From contig CAIXBQ010000065.1 of the NCBI GenBank assembly GCA_903917705.1, positions 1 to 47,817 of the forward strand: DNA of 47,817 bases. The letters are read 5' to 3'. This document shows positions 1 to 6,965 of this stretch, one piece after another. The DNA comes from an uncultured Verrucomicrobia subdivision 3 bacterium (GTDB lineage: Bacteria; Verrucomicrobiota; Verrucomicrobiia; Limisphaerales; UBA11358). Numbering within the stretch: position 1 is the stretch's first letter; every line of letters starts with the position of its first letter. The notes under the pieces were generated by a model. It saw nothing but the letters and a program-made list of their open reading frames with translations. It made no database searches and had not been told where the DNA came from. A program made the position numbers and the translations under genes.

Positions 1-247
1 CCGTCCCTACCAGTCCGTTCCGGACGGGTAATATTCCAAGATAAGACCGGCTCGCGGGGACGCCCGCCCCATCCATTGGCCCGTCCGGCACGGACTGGTG
101 CCCCGCCGCAAGGCGCGGCAAGGACCTGTAGCGGCGGTCTATGACCGCCGTTTGGTTTTTCCAAATGAATCGTCCTCATAGTAGAGCGCCGCTACAGGGC
201 GGTGACCGCCATCCATGTTGGCCAGTCCGCAAGGACCGGCATGGACC
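1..247. repeat. Intergenic hairpin-rich repeat region (REP-like)
   Basis: No gene is visible here. Two copies of the hairpin GTCCG-N3-CGGAC lie at 13-25 and 83-95. The same hairpin recurs at 1658-1670 and 30407-30419. A GC-rich segment at about 101-119 reappears inverted near 47170-47186. A separate small element has 11-bp inverted ends (126-136 and 187-197). It contains a 7-bp-stem hairpin at 133-149 and a second palindromic GGCGGT/ACCGCC stretch just outside its right end. The layout resembles paired REP/BIME elements mobilised by RAYT transposases, but no such transposase lies in the window. The element family is inferred from structure only. Confidence 0.6.
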
Positions 248-1588
248 TCAATGTCCGCTGCCGCCGCCGGTGACGGGGGTGGCGGTGCCGGTTTGTTTGA
301 AGGTGACGACGACGAGGGTGAGCACGGCGGCCAGGCCCATGCTGGCGCCGCCCAGCACGAGGGCGTTCATGGGTTCGCTGTGCAGGAAATGTTTGAGGAT
401 ATACCCCAGCAGGCCAGAGGCGGCGATCTGCGGCAGGACGATAAAGAGGTTGAACATGCCCATCATGACGCCGACTTTGTCCTTGGGCAGCGAGGGGGCG
501 AGCATGGCGTAGGGCATGGACAGGATGCTGGCCCAGGCGATGCCGACGGCGGTCATGGCGAACAGGAGCTGATGCGGTCCGCCGGCGAGCGGCACGGAGG
601 CCAGCCCGAGCGCGCCCACGGCAAGGCAGAAGACATGCATGAGCTTGGGGCCGGTGTATTTGGTGCCCCAGAGCAGGACGAAGGAGAAGATGAAACACAC
701 GGCGTTGTAGGCGCCAAAACAAATGCCGGACCAGGAGCCGGCGGCTTCCATCTCGGGCGTGCCTTTGACGGCGTGAAAGATGTTCTTGGCGACGGCGGGC
801 GAGAAATAGACCCACATGGAGAACATGCCGATCCAGGTGAAGAATTGCACGAGGCCCAGTTCCCACATGCGCCGGGGGAGATGGAGCACCAGCGCGAAGA
901 TGTCGCCGAGGCCGAGGGTCCAGTCGAATTTCCTTTCCCGTATGGTCTTCAGCTCGGCGTCGGTGGGCGGATATTCCCTGGTGGTGAAGACGGTCCACAG
1001 GACGGCGCCCATGAAGGCGGCGGCGCCGATGTAGAAGGATAGTTTGACGGATTGCGGGATGTGGCCGTTGCCGCCCGCATCGGCGGCCAGGCCGAACCAG
1101 TTGGTCATCATCCATGGCAGGGCGGAGGCCACGGTGCCGCCGAGGCCGATGAAGAGGGATTGGATGGCGAAGCCCTGCGAGTTCTGTTCCTCGGGCAGAT
1201 TGTCGGCGACGAGGGCGCGGAAGGGTTGCATGGAGGCGTTGATGGTGCCGTCGAGGATCCAAAGTAATCCGGCAGCCATCCAGACTTGGGGACAGTTGGG
1301 CATGAGGATGAGGGCAAGGGAGGCCAGGATGGCGCCGGCGAGGATGAACGGCCGGCGTCGGCCGAGTCGGGTCCACAGGCGGTCGCTGGATTGGCCGATG
1401 AGGGGTTGGATGAGGACGCCGGTGACGGGTGCGGCGAGCCAGAGGATGGCCAGGGAATCTTCGTTGGCGCCCAGGTAGCTGTAGATGGAGCTCATGTTGG
1501 CCATCTGGAGGCCCCAGCCGAACTGGATGCCGAGAAAGCCGAAGCTCATGTTCCAAATCTGCCAGAAGGTTAATCGCGGTTTTTGCAT
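248..1588 (-). CDS. MFS transporter, SLC45/sucrose-symporter-like
   Basis: A 446-residue polytopic inner-membrane protein with about twelve hydrophobic segments, the usual size for a major facilitator. The loop after the second and third segments carries DRLWTRLGRRRPF. This fits the RxGRRRPF signature of the SLC45/GPH-like sugar:proton symporters, which import disaccharides or glucosides. The substrate cannot be read from the sequence. The start at 1588 gives a short cytoplasmic tail followed directly by the first membrane helix. A longer in-frame reading upstream is only GC-rich repeat DNA. The gene is flanked on both sides by hairpin repeats and diverges from the small membrane protein at 1833, so it may be a single-gene unit whose partners lie outside the window. 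Confidence 0.88.
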   Translation of the reverse strand: MQKPRLTFWQIWNMSFGFLGIQFGWGLQMANMSSIYSYLGANEDSLAILWLAAPVTGVLIQPLIGQSSDRLWTRLGRRRPFILAGAILASLALILMPNCPQVWMAAGLLWILDGTINASMQPFRALVADNLPEEQNSQGFAIQSLFIGLGGTVASALPWMMTNWFGLAADAGGNGHIPQSVKLSFYIGAAAFMGAVLWTVFTTREYPPTDAELKTIRERKFDWTLGLGDIFALVLHLPRRMWELGLVQFFTWIGMFSMWVYFSPAVAKNIFHAVKGTPEMEAAGSWSGICFGAYNAVCFIFSFVLLWGTKYTGPKLMHVFCLAVGALGLASVPLAGGPHQLLFAMTAVGIAWASILSMPYAMLAPSLPKDKVGVMMGMFNLFIVLPQIAASGLLGYILKHFLHSEPMNALVLGGASMGLAAVLTLVVVTFKQTGTATPVTGGGSGH

Positions 1589-1640
1589 GGGATTGGGCGG
1601 GATGATGCGGGAGTCGCCTTTTTAAGGCAAGCCGCACAAC

Positions 1641-1697
1641 CATGCGGTCCTTGCCGGGTCCGTGCCGGACTGGCCAGCCCTTCCGGGCGGGCACCGA
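1641..1697. repeat. REP-like hairpin repeat
   Basis: In the divergent gap between the MFS transporter and the small membrane protein. It contains the GTCCG-N3-CGGAC hairpin at 1658-1670, with further GGTCC/GGACC-type half sites around it. It belongs to the same family as the copies at 13-25, 83-95 and 30407-30419. The location upstream of both genes means it could influence their promoters, but nothing shows this directly. Confidence 0.5.
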
Positions 1698-1832
1698 AGA
1701 GCAGGCGCTGTGAAGGGTCGAATGATTAATGCGTTGAATTGTTACATCGTGACACTGGAGGCTGTCACTGTTTGGGATGGACAGATTGGGTCCATGCCAA
1801 CACCTTGCGGGGCGGAAATCTTATCATTGAAC

Positions 1833-2171
1833 ATGAAACTCACCCGTTACCAAATCAAGACGCTCCAGTTCTTCGCAGCTTACCGCGAGACAGACCCCAC
1901 GGTGATGCGGCAATTGCGGTTCAACTGGTTTGCCTGGCTGCCGCTGCTGGTCATCGCGGGCTTGGCAGGCGTGCTGGTGTGCACGCCGGGCGACGAATAT
2001 GCCGGATGCGTGGTGTTCGGCGTGGTGATGGGGGCGTTCGGCCGGGATCTGGGCCGGTTCCGGGTCCTGTCGCGCATCTGGCCGGTTTACCGGGAGATCA
2101 TCCGCTGGCCGCGGGTGACGGAATTGCTCGAGGCGGGACAGCTTCCGGCGGTCCGCAAGGACGAGGATTGA
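1833..2171 (+). CDS. Small two-helix membrane protein of unknown function
   Basis: A 112-residue protein that I do not recognise. Residues 1-30 are polar and include several Arg/Lys/Gln. Two hydrophobic segments follow at about 33-50 (WFAWLPLLVIAGLAGVLVC region) and 54-70, then a charged C-terminal tail that includes a PVYREIIRWP stretch. The ATG at 1833 was preferred because the reading frame upstream has low-quality, non-membrane sequence. The stop at 2171 abuts the YggS gene, so the two are probably co-transcribed. A role in the inner membrane is likely, but its function is unknown. Confidence 0.6.
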   Translation: MKLTRYQIKTLQFFAAYRETDPTVMRQLRFNWFAWLPLLVIAGLAGVLVCTPGDEYAGCVVFGVVMGAFGRDLGRFRVLSRIWPVYREIIRWPRVTELLEAGQLPAVRKDED

Positions 2172-2198
2172 TTGAAGATTGCGGATAATCCCTTTACG

Positions 2199-2903
2199 AT
2201 GGGCAACATGGTCCTGGCTGAAAATCTGGCTCTCATCCAACAGCGCATCGCGGCGGCCTGCGCCCGTTGCGGCCGCGCCCCCTCGGAAGTCACGCTGCTG
2301 GCGGTCTCCAAATCGCATCCGCCGGAAGCCATCGCGGCGGCGGTGGCGGCGGGGCAGTTATTGTTCGGCGAGAACAAGGTGCAGGAGGCCAAGGCGAAGA
2401 TTCCACTGTGCCCGGGCAAGGCGCGCTGGCAGTTCATCGGGCATCTGCAGTCGAACAAGGTGCGGGATGCGGTGGAACTCTTTGAGATGATCCAGGGGGT
2501 GGACAGCCTGGCGGTGGCGCAGGAGATTTCCAAGCGGGCGGAGCAGGCGGCCAAGACGCTGCCGGTGCTGCTGGAGGTGAATGTGGCGGGCGAGGCGAGC
2601 AAGTTCGGGTATCCGCCGGAGCGGCTGCTGGCGGAGCTGGCGGCGCTGAACGCCCTGCCGCGGATCGAGGTGCACGGGCTGATGGCCATCCCGCCGTTCG
2701 CGCCGGCGGCGGAGAAGGCGCGGCCGTATTTCCGCCGCTTGCGGGAGCTGAAGGCGGAGTGCGAACAATTGCTGGGGGCGCCCCTGCCCCAATTGAGCAT
2801 GGGGATGAGCGGGGATTTCGAGGTGGCGATCGAGGAAGGCTCAACGCTGGTGCGCGTGGGCACGGCGCTGTTCGGCGAACGGCAACGCCCGCTGCCACGT
2901 TAG
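2199..2903 (+). CDS. yggS: YggS/PLPBP family pyridoxal-phosphate homeostasis protein
   Basis: About 234 residues, the usual size for this family, which folds as an alanine-racemase-type TIM barrel and binds PLP without known catalysis. It buffers PLP and affects amino-acid and keto-acid homeostasis. The PLP-lysine motif LLAVSKSHP lies near residue 38. The family signatures FGENKVQEA, WQFIGHLQSNK, GLMAIPP and LSMGMSGDFEVAIEEGST follow in order. The C-terminal VRVGTALFG matches the phosphate-binding end of the fold. The start is uncertain. A TTG at 2172 and ATGs at 2199 and 2208 are all in frame, and the conserved region begins just after 2208. None has a clear Shine-Dalgarno sequence. It follows the small membrane protein with almost no gap. 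Confidence 0.92.
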   Translation: MGNMVLAENLALIQQRIAAACARCGRAPSEVTLLAVSKSHPPEAIAAAVAAGQLLFGENKVQEAKAKIPLCPGKARWQFIGHLQSNKVRDAVELFEMIQGVDSLAVAQEISKRAEQAAKTLPVLLEVNVAGEASKFGYPPERLLAELAALNALPRIEVHGLMAIPPFAPAAEKARPYFRRLRELKAECEQLLGAPLPQLSMGMSGDFEVAIEEGSTLVRVGTALFGERQRPLPR

Positions 2904-2964
2904 GCAGCGGCCGGCGGCGGTAAATTAAATCGCCTTGGCGCGAATCATGATTTAGATTGTCCTG

Positions 2965-3294
2965 ATGATTGCCATTGAAACTTTCAAACGCGAGCTGGCG
3001 GCGGCGGTGAAGAATTACGACCGCTACGTGGTGTGCCTGCAGAAGACGCCGGAGGAGTTTGAGGCGACGGTGACCTCGCTGCTGCTCAAGGCGATCAAGG
3101 CCTATGAATCACGCGCGACGGGGATGCGCCACGGAATCGCGCTGGACAAGGAGGTCACGGTGATCCTGAGCCAGAGCGACGAGGCGCGGCCGCTGTGCGG
3201 GATTTACTTCAATCTTTCCTCCCCTTACAAGAAGGAGTCGCTGCCGAAGACGGTGCAGCCGTTCGTGGAGAAGCTGCCGAAGCCGGGCGAGTAA
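2965..3294 (+). CDS. Hypothetical protein, 109 residues
   Basis: A soluble, fairly acidic and lysine-rich protein of 109 residues that I cannot assign. It has no signal peptide or membrane segment. The N-terminal half looks helical (FKRELAAAVKNYDRYVVCLQ); the C-terminal part carries a proline/lysine-rich tail. It lies 61 bp downstream of yggS in the same direction. It converges on the lipoprotein gene with the two stop codons only 2 bp apart, so any terminator would have to sit inside coding sequence. Codon use matches the neighbours, which supports a real gene. Confidence 0.65.
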   Translation: MIAIETFKRELAAAVKNYDRYVVCLQKTPEEFEATVTSLLLKAIKAYESRATGMRHGIALDKEVTVILSQSDEARPLCGIYFNLSSPYKKESLPKTVQPFVEKLPKPGE

Positions 3295-3296
3295 GG

Positions 3297-3650
3297 CTAT
3301 TGGTCGCGGACGGTGTCGCCCACCTGGGCTTCGCCGCTGACGAGGTCGGCCACGATGTTGGTGTCTTCCTGCGGGCCGGTGACTTTGAGCTCGGCCACTT
3401 TCAACCCCCCCCGGTAAAGGAACAGGGTCGTCTGCAGCTTGGGCAGGGCGCCGGGCGGAAAGCTGACGACGACGAACCGGCCAACGGTGTTGATGGAGAC
3501 GACCTTGGCGGCCAGGGAAACATCGGGGGTGACGATGGTCTTGGAGGCGGCGGGCGCGGGCGCGGCCGGGGCGGTGCGATGATGGCGCCACAGGCAGCCG
3601 TCAGTCAAAAGGGCGGCGGTCAGCAGGGCGAGCAGGCAGAGGTTTTTCAT
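3297..3650 (-). CDS. Small putative lipoprotein
   Basis: 117 residues. The N-terminus (MKNLCLLALLTAALLTDGC) is a positively charged start, a hydrophobic stretch and a cysteine at 19, resembling a lipoprotein signal with a degenerate lipobox. Asp at -2 is unusual in the lipobox itself. A low-complexity Ala/Pro linker follows at about 27-37. A compact beta-rich domain of about 80 residues then contains the VVSFPPGALPKLQTTLFLYRGG region. Its spacing resembles the small OB-like domains found in periplasmic proteins, but I cannot name a family. It stands alone on the minus strand downstream of the corrinoid operon, with a gap of about 105 bp. Confidence 0.6.
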   Translation of the reverse strand: MKNLCLLALLTAALLTDGCLWRHHRTAPAAPAPAASKTIVTPDVSLAAKVVSINTVGRFVVVSFPPGALPKLQTTLFLYRGGLKVAELKVTGPQEDTNIVADLVSGEAQVGDTVRDQ

Positions 3651-3755
3651 TTGGCGCGTGTTGGTCGGATTGTTGTTGTCCCGGGTTCTTCCAAGGGCTG
3701 GCGCGATTATAAGTTTGGCGCGGGGCTTCTCAACTAAAATCCGGCGGCGGCGCCT

Positions 3756-5261
3756 TCAGGCGCGGGCGGGAAAGGTCATCTCATCGGCGTAAAGATCGGC
3801 AAAGGCGGGGTCGTCGTTGAGGGCGACATGCCGCACGCGCGCGGCGATGGCGTCCCACCGGCTGGCGTCGTCGAAGAGCGCAAGCTTGGCGCCGAGCAGC
3901 GCGGTGTTGCCGGCGGGGACGACGCGATCAAGCGGAAGCGGCAGCAGGCCGATGCGCCGGGCGCTGGCGCGGCTGATGTAATTGCCGAAGGCGCCGGCGA
4001 GGTGAAGCTGCTTGAGGTCGTCCACGGCGGCGCCGAACCGGCTGACGAGAATCTTCAGGCCGGCGGCGATGGCGCCCTTGGCGAGCTGCAATTCCCGGAT
4101 GTCGCGCGGATGGAGGGAGACGCTGCCGGACAGCGGCATGTCCCGGCGATTGGCCATGCGGCCGGCGGGATGGATCCATTCCAGTTCGAGGCCCGCCGCG
4201 ACGGCGTCCACCAGACCGCTGCCGCAAAGGCCGCGCGCTTCGCCGCCGCCCAGCACGCGGCAGGAGATGAAGCCGTCCTCGACCTTGACCTCGCTGATGG
4301 CGCCGGTGGCGGCGCGCATGCCCTGCTTGATCCGCGCGCCTTCGAACGCGGGCCCGGCGGCGGTGGAGGTGCAGAGGATTTTCACATGGTTGCCGACGAC
4401 GACTTCGCCGTTGGTGCCGAGGTCCATGAGGGCGACGAGATCGCGGCTCTGGTGCAGGCCGGTGGCGACGATGCCGGCCAGGATGTCCGAGCCGACAAAG
4501 CTGCCGAGGCACGGCAGGAATTCCACGACGGCGTCGCCGGGCAAATCCCAGCCGAGGTCGCGCGCGGAAAACCGGAAGCGGCCCGGCTGCTCGGGTTCGA
4601 ACGGATGCGCCGCCATGGGCGCGACGTTCACGCCGCAGAAAAGCTGGTGCATGACGGTGTTGCCGACGATGGCGACGCGGTTCAGACCGGCGCTCCCCTG
4701 GCCGGAGCGAGCGACGGATTTCAACAACTGCGCAGCCAAACCGCCGAGCTGTTCGCGGATGAGGCGCTGCAATTCGCCCTGACCGCCTTGCACGGCGTAT
4801 TCGACGCGGCTCATGATGTCGCCGCCATGACGGGCCTGGGCGTTCAGCGCGGTTTGGACGGCGAGGACATTGCCGGTCTGCAAGTCGAGCAGCTGGGCGG
4901 CAACGGTGGTGCTGCCGAGATCGATCGCGATGCCCAGCCCGACGCGCGGCGTGAAGGTAAACGCGGTCTGGTCGGAGAGGATCGCCGCCTCCCATTGCGC
5001 CAGCTCCAGTTCCAAATCGGCGGACACGGAATGACGGCACGCGAGCCGCCAGCCGGCCGCCAGCTCGGCGGGCGTGAGCAGTCTGGTCTCCTCGGCGACG
5101 ACGGGCAGGCTGCCGTTCAGGACTTTCACGCGACAGCCCTTGCAGCGGCCGCGGCCGCCGCAGGGAAATTCCACGCCCTGCGCAAACAGGACATCCTGCA
5201 GGCGGGTGCCCGGCGCAACGTCCAATTGCAAGCCGGCCGGGGAAAGCTTGAGCGCGGCCAT
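3756..5261 (-). CDS. RACo-like reductive activator of corrinoid proteins (2Fe-2S + ASKHA ATPase)
   Basis: 501 residues. The first ~95 are a plant-type ferredoxin domain with ligands C34, C40, C43 and C75 (CGGRGRCKGC then C75). The rest is an ASKHA-type domain (DUF4445). It has a phosphate-1 loop DLGSTTV at 114-120, a second phosphate loop (MDLGTNGEVVVG) and a later glycine-rich GLCGSGLVDAV. Proteins of this family use ATP to drive low-potential electrons onto inactive Co(II) corrinoid, returning methyltransferases to the Co(I) state. It is the last gene of a minus-strand run, 3 bp after the DUF1638 gene, and only 6 bp separate that gene from the homocysteine methyltransferase context upstream. 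It therefore most likely services a corrinoid methyltransferase. The family call is firm; the partner protein is not in the window. Confidence 0.9.
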   Translation of the reverse strand: MAALKLSPAGLQLDVAPGTRLQDVLFAQGVEFPCGGRGRCKGCRVKVLNGSLPVVAEETRLLTPAELAAGWRLACRHSVSADLELELAQWEAAILSDQTAFTFTPRVGLGIAIDLGSTTVAAQLLDLQTGNVLAVQTALNAQARHGGDIMSRVEYAVQGGQGELQRLIREQLGGLAAQLLKSVARSGQGSAGLNRVAIVGNTVMHQLFCGVNVAPMAAHPFEPEQPGRFRFSARDLGWDLPGDAVVEFLPCLGSFVGSDILAGIVATGLHQSRDLVALMDLGTNGEVVVGNHVKILCTSTAAGPAFEGARIKQGMRAATGAISEVKVEDGFISCRVLGGGEARGLCGSGLVDAVAAGLELEWIHPAGRMANRRDMPLSGSVSLHPRDIRELQLAKGAIAAGLKILVSRFGAAVDDLKQLHLAGAFGNYISRASARRIGLLPLPLDRVVPAGNTALLGAKLALFDDASRWDAIAARVRHVALNDDPAFADLYADEMTFPARA

Positions 5262-5264
5262 GCT

Positions 5265-6017
5265 TCAGACTTTCTCCGCGCCGATGAGCTCCGCGTCGGA
5301 ACGCAGCGCGACGCGTTCGCCGGGGTTGAGTTTCAGAAATTCGCGCTCATTCCAGTCGGCGTCGAGGAGACGGCGCAGCCAGCCGAGATCGCCGGGCAAC
5401 TGCTCGAACTTCCAGCCGCGCTGCTGTGCGAGGCTCCGGGCGACCGCCTCCCATTTCTTCGCCGCCGGCGCGGGCGTGTCGATGAACGCCAGCCGCCCGT
5501 AGTGCTGCGTAAAGTTCTGGAACTGCTCGAGCAGAAAATCGGCGTTCTCCTCGCCGTATTTCGCCACGAGCTGTTCGCGCGTGACGGTGGAGCCGGGCCC
5601 GAAGGTGAAGTTCTGCTGCCGGATCTCGCCGTTCTGCGGGGAGTTTTCCAGCCAGCCGGCGCTTTGAAAATAAGTCCCCGGCTGGGCCTCAAGCTGCGCG
5701 AGATAACATTGCGTGGAGCCGAGCAGCATGCCGATGCAGTCGTGCGCCCGGGGAATCACCACGGGCAGCGACCGCGCAACGAGCCCGATGATGCCGCGGT
5801 TGCAAAGCCCATAGGCGATGGCCAGGGCATCGTAATCTCCGCTCGCGGTCTGGTCGATTGCCGCCTGGAGCGCGGCGTGCAGTTGCTGATATGGCCGCTC
5901 GTGCAGACCCATTTCCAGCCAGCGGGTGGTGATCTGCGACGACGACGCGGGAGCGAGCAGTTCGATTTCCCGCTGGAACACGGGGCAGGCGATGACGAGC
6001 AGGCGGAACTGGCCCAT
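5265..6017 (-). CDS. DUF1638 domain protein
   Basis: 250 residues, soluble, consistent with the DUF1638 family. Recognisable family landmarks are the N-terminal VIACPVFQRE, AIAYGLCNRG and AHDCIGMLLG segments, each carrying a cysteine (near residues 10, 72 and 93). The spacing suggests metal or cofactor ligation, but no function has been assigned to the family that I can state with certainty. DUF1638 genes are commonly found beside corrinoid methyltransferase components. Here it lies between a homocysteine methyltransferase and a RACo-like activator with 3-bp gaps on both sides, which argues for translational coupling and a shared job in methyl transfer. Confidence 0.8.
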   Translation of the reverse strand: MGQFRLLVIACPVFQREIELLAPASSSQITTRWLEMGLHERPYQQLHAALQAAIDQTASGDYDALAIAYGLCNRGIIGLVARSLPVVIPRAHDCIGMLLGSTQCYLAQLEAQPGTYFQSAGWLENSPQNGEIRQQNFTFGPGSTVTREQLVAKYGEENADFLLEQFQNFTQHYGRLAFIDTPAPAAKKWEAVARSLAQQRGWKFEQLPGDLGWLRRLLDADWNEREFLKLNPGERVALRSDAELIGAEKV

Positions 6018-6020
6018 GAA

Positions 6021-6902
6021 TCACTTTCGCAGGCGGCGGCCCGCTTCGCGGATGAATTCAGGCGCGGTGCCACAGCAGCCGCCGATGAAGCCCGCGCCCG
6101 CTTCCACCAGCGCCGGGACAAAGCCGGCGAATTCTTCCGGCGTGGTTTCATAGGTGGCTTTGCCGGCAACGACTTTCGGCAGGCCGGCATTTCCCTTGAT
6201 CCAGACGGGATGGCCATTGGCGGCGGTCTTGAACCGCCCACAGATTTTCACAAAGCCCGCGATGCCCTGACCACAGTTGGAGCCGATGACATCCGCCCCG
6301 GCGGCGATCAGACCCGCCGCCGCCTGTTCCGGCGTGGTGCCCATCATGGTGCGATCCTTGTCCTTGCCGGAATCGAACACCATGCTGGCGACGACGGCAA
6401 GTCCGGTGGCCTTGGCTGCGCGGACGGCGAGGACGGCCTCCTCAAGATCGCCCATCGTTTCGACGACCAGCGCATCCGCGCCACCCCGCGCCAGCGCGAT
6501 GGCTTGCTCCGTAAAGGCGGCGGACAGCTCATCGGCGGTCACATCGCCGGTCATCAGCATTTTCCCGCTGGGCCCGATGGAGGCAAACACAAGCGCGCGG
6601 CCGCCGGCCGCCACTTTGGACAGGCGCGCACCAGCCTCGTTGATTTCGCGGACCTTGTCCGCTGCACCGGCTTCGGCCAAGCGGAAGCGGTTTCCGCCAA
6701 AGGTATTCGTCAGGATGACTTGCGACCCGGCCTCGACATAGGCCCGCGCAACCTCGGCGACTTTTTCGGGATGCGTCAGATTCCAGAGATCCGGCGTGTC
6801 GCCGGGCGCGAGGCCGCGCGCCTGAAGCTGGGTGCCCCACGCGCCGTCGGTCAGCACCGGGCCCGACGCGACGAGTTTTTGGATAAGCGGATGAATCGGC
6901 AT
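6021..6902 (-). CDS. Homocysteine S-methyltransferase family protein (MetH N-terminal/BHMT-like)
   Basis: 293 residues, a single TIM barrel equivalent to the N-terminal module of MetH or to betaine-homocysteine methyltransferase. Landmarks are LTDGAWGTQLQ near residue 18, ILTNTFGGNR near 63, and the zinc-binding cysteines C210 (GSNCG) and C276/C277 (GGCCGT). Zinc activates a thiol for attack on a methyl donor. No cobalamin-binding or SAM-reactivation domain is attached, so a separate methyl donor or corrinoid protein would be needed. It starts a tight set with DUF1638 and the RACo-like activator. It also follows the PPC-domain gene by 63 bp on the same strand. The acceptor could be homocysteine or another thiol; this cannot be decided from sequence. 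Confidence 0.88.
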   Translation of the reverse strand: MPIHPLIQKLVASGPVLTDGAWGTQLQARGLAPGDTPDLWNLTHPEKVAEVARAYVEAGSQVILTNTFGGNRFRLAEAGAADKVREINEAGARLSKVAAGGRALVFASIGPSGKMLMTGDVTADELSAAFTEQAIALARGGADALVVETMGDLEEAVLAVRAAKATGLAVVASMVFDSGKDKDRTMMGTTPEQAAAGLIAAGADVIGSNCGQGIAGFVKICGRFKTAANGHPVWIKGNAGLPKVVAGKATYETTPEEFAGFVPALVEAGAGFIGGCCGTAPEFIREAGRRLRK

Positions 6903-6965
6903 AAGAGATTTAAGACCAGTGCGCCGGTTTCTGCCACGTTCGTCAATTCAAAAGACGCCATAAAA

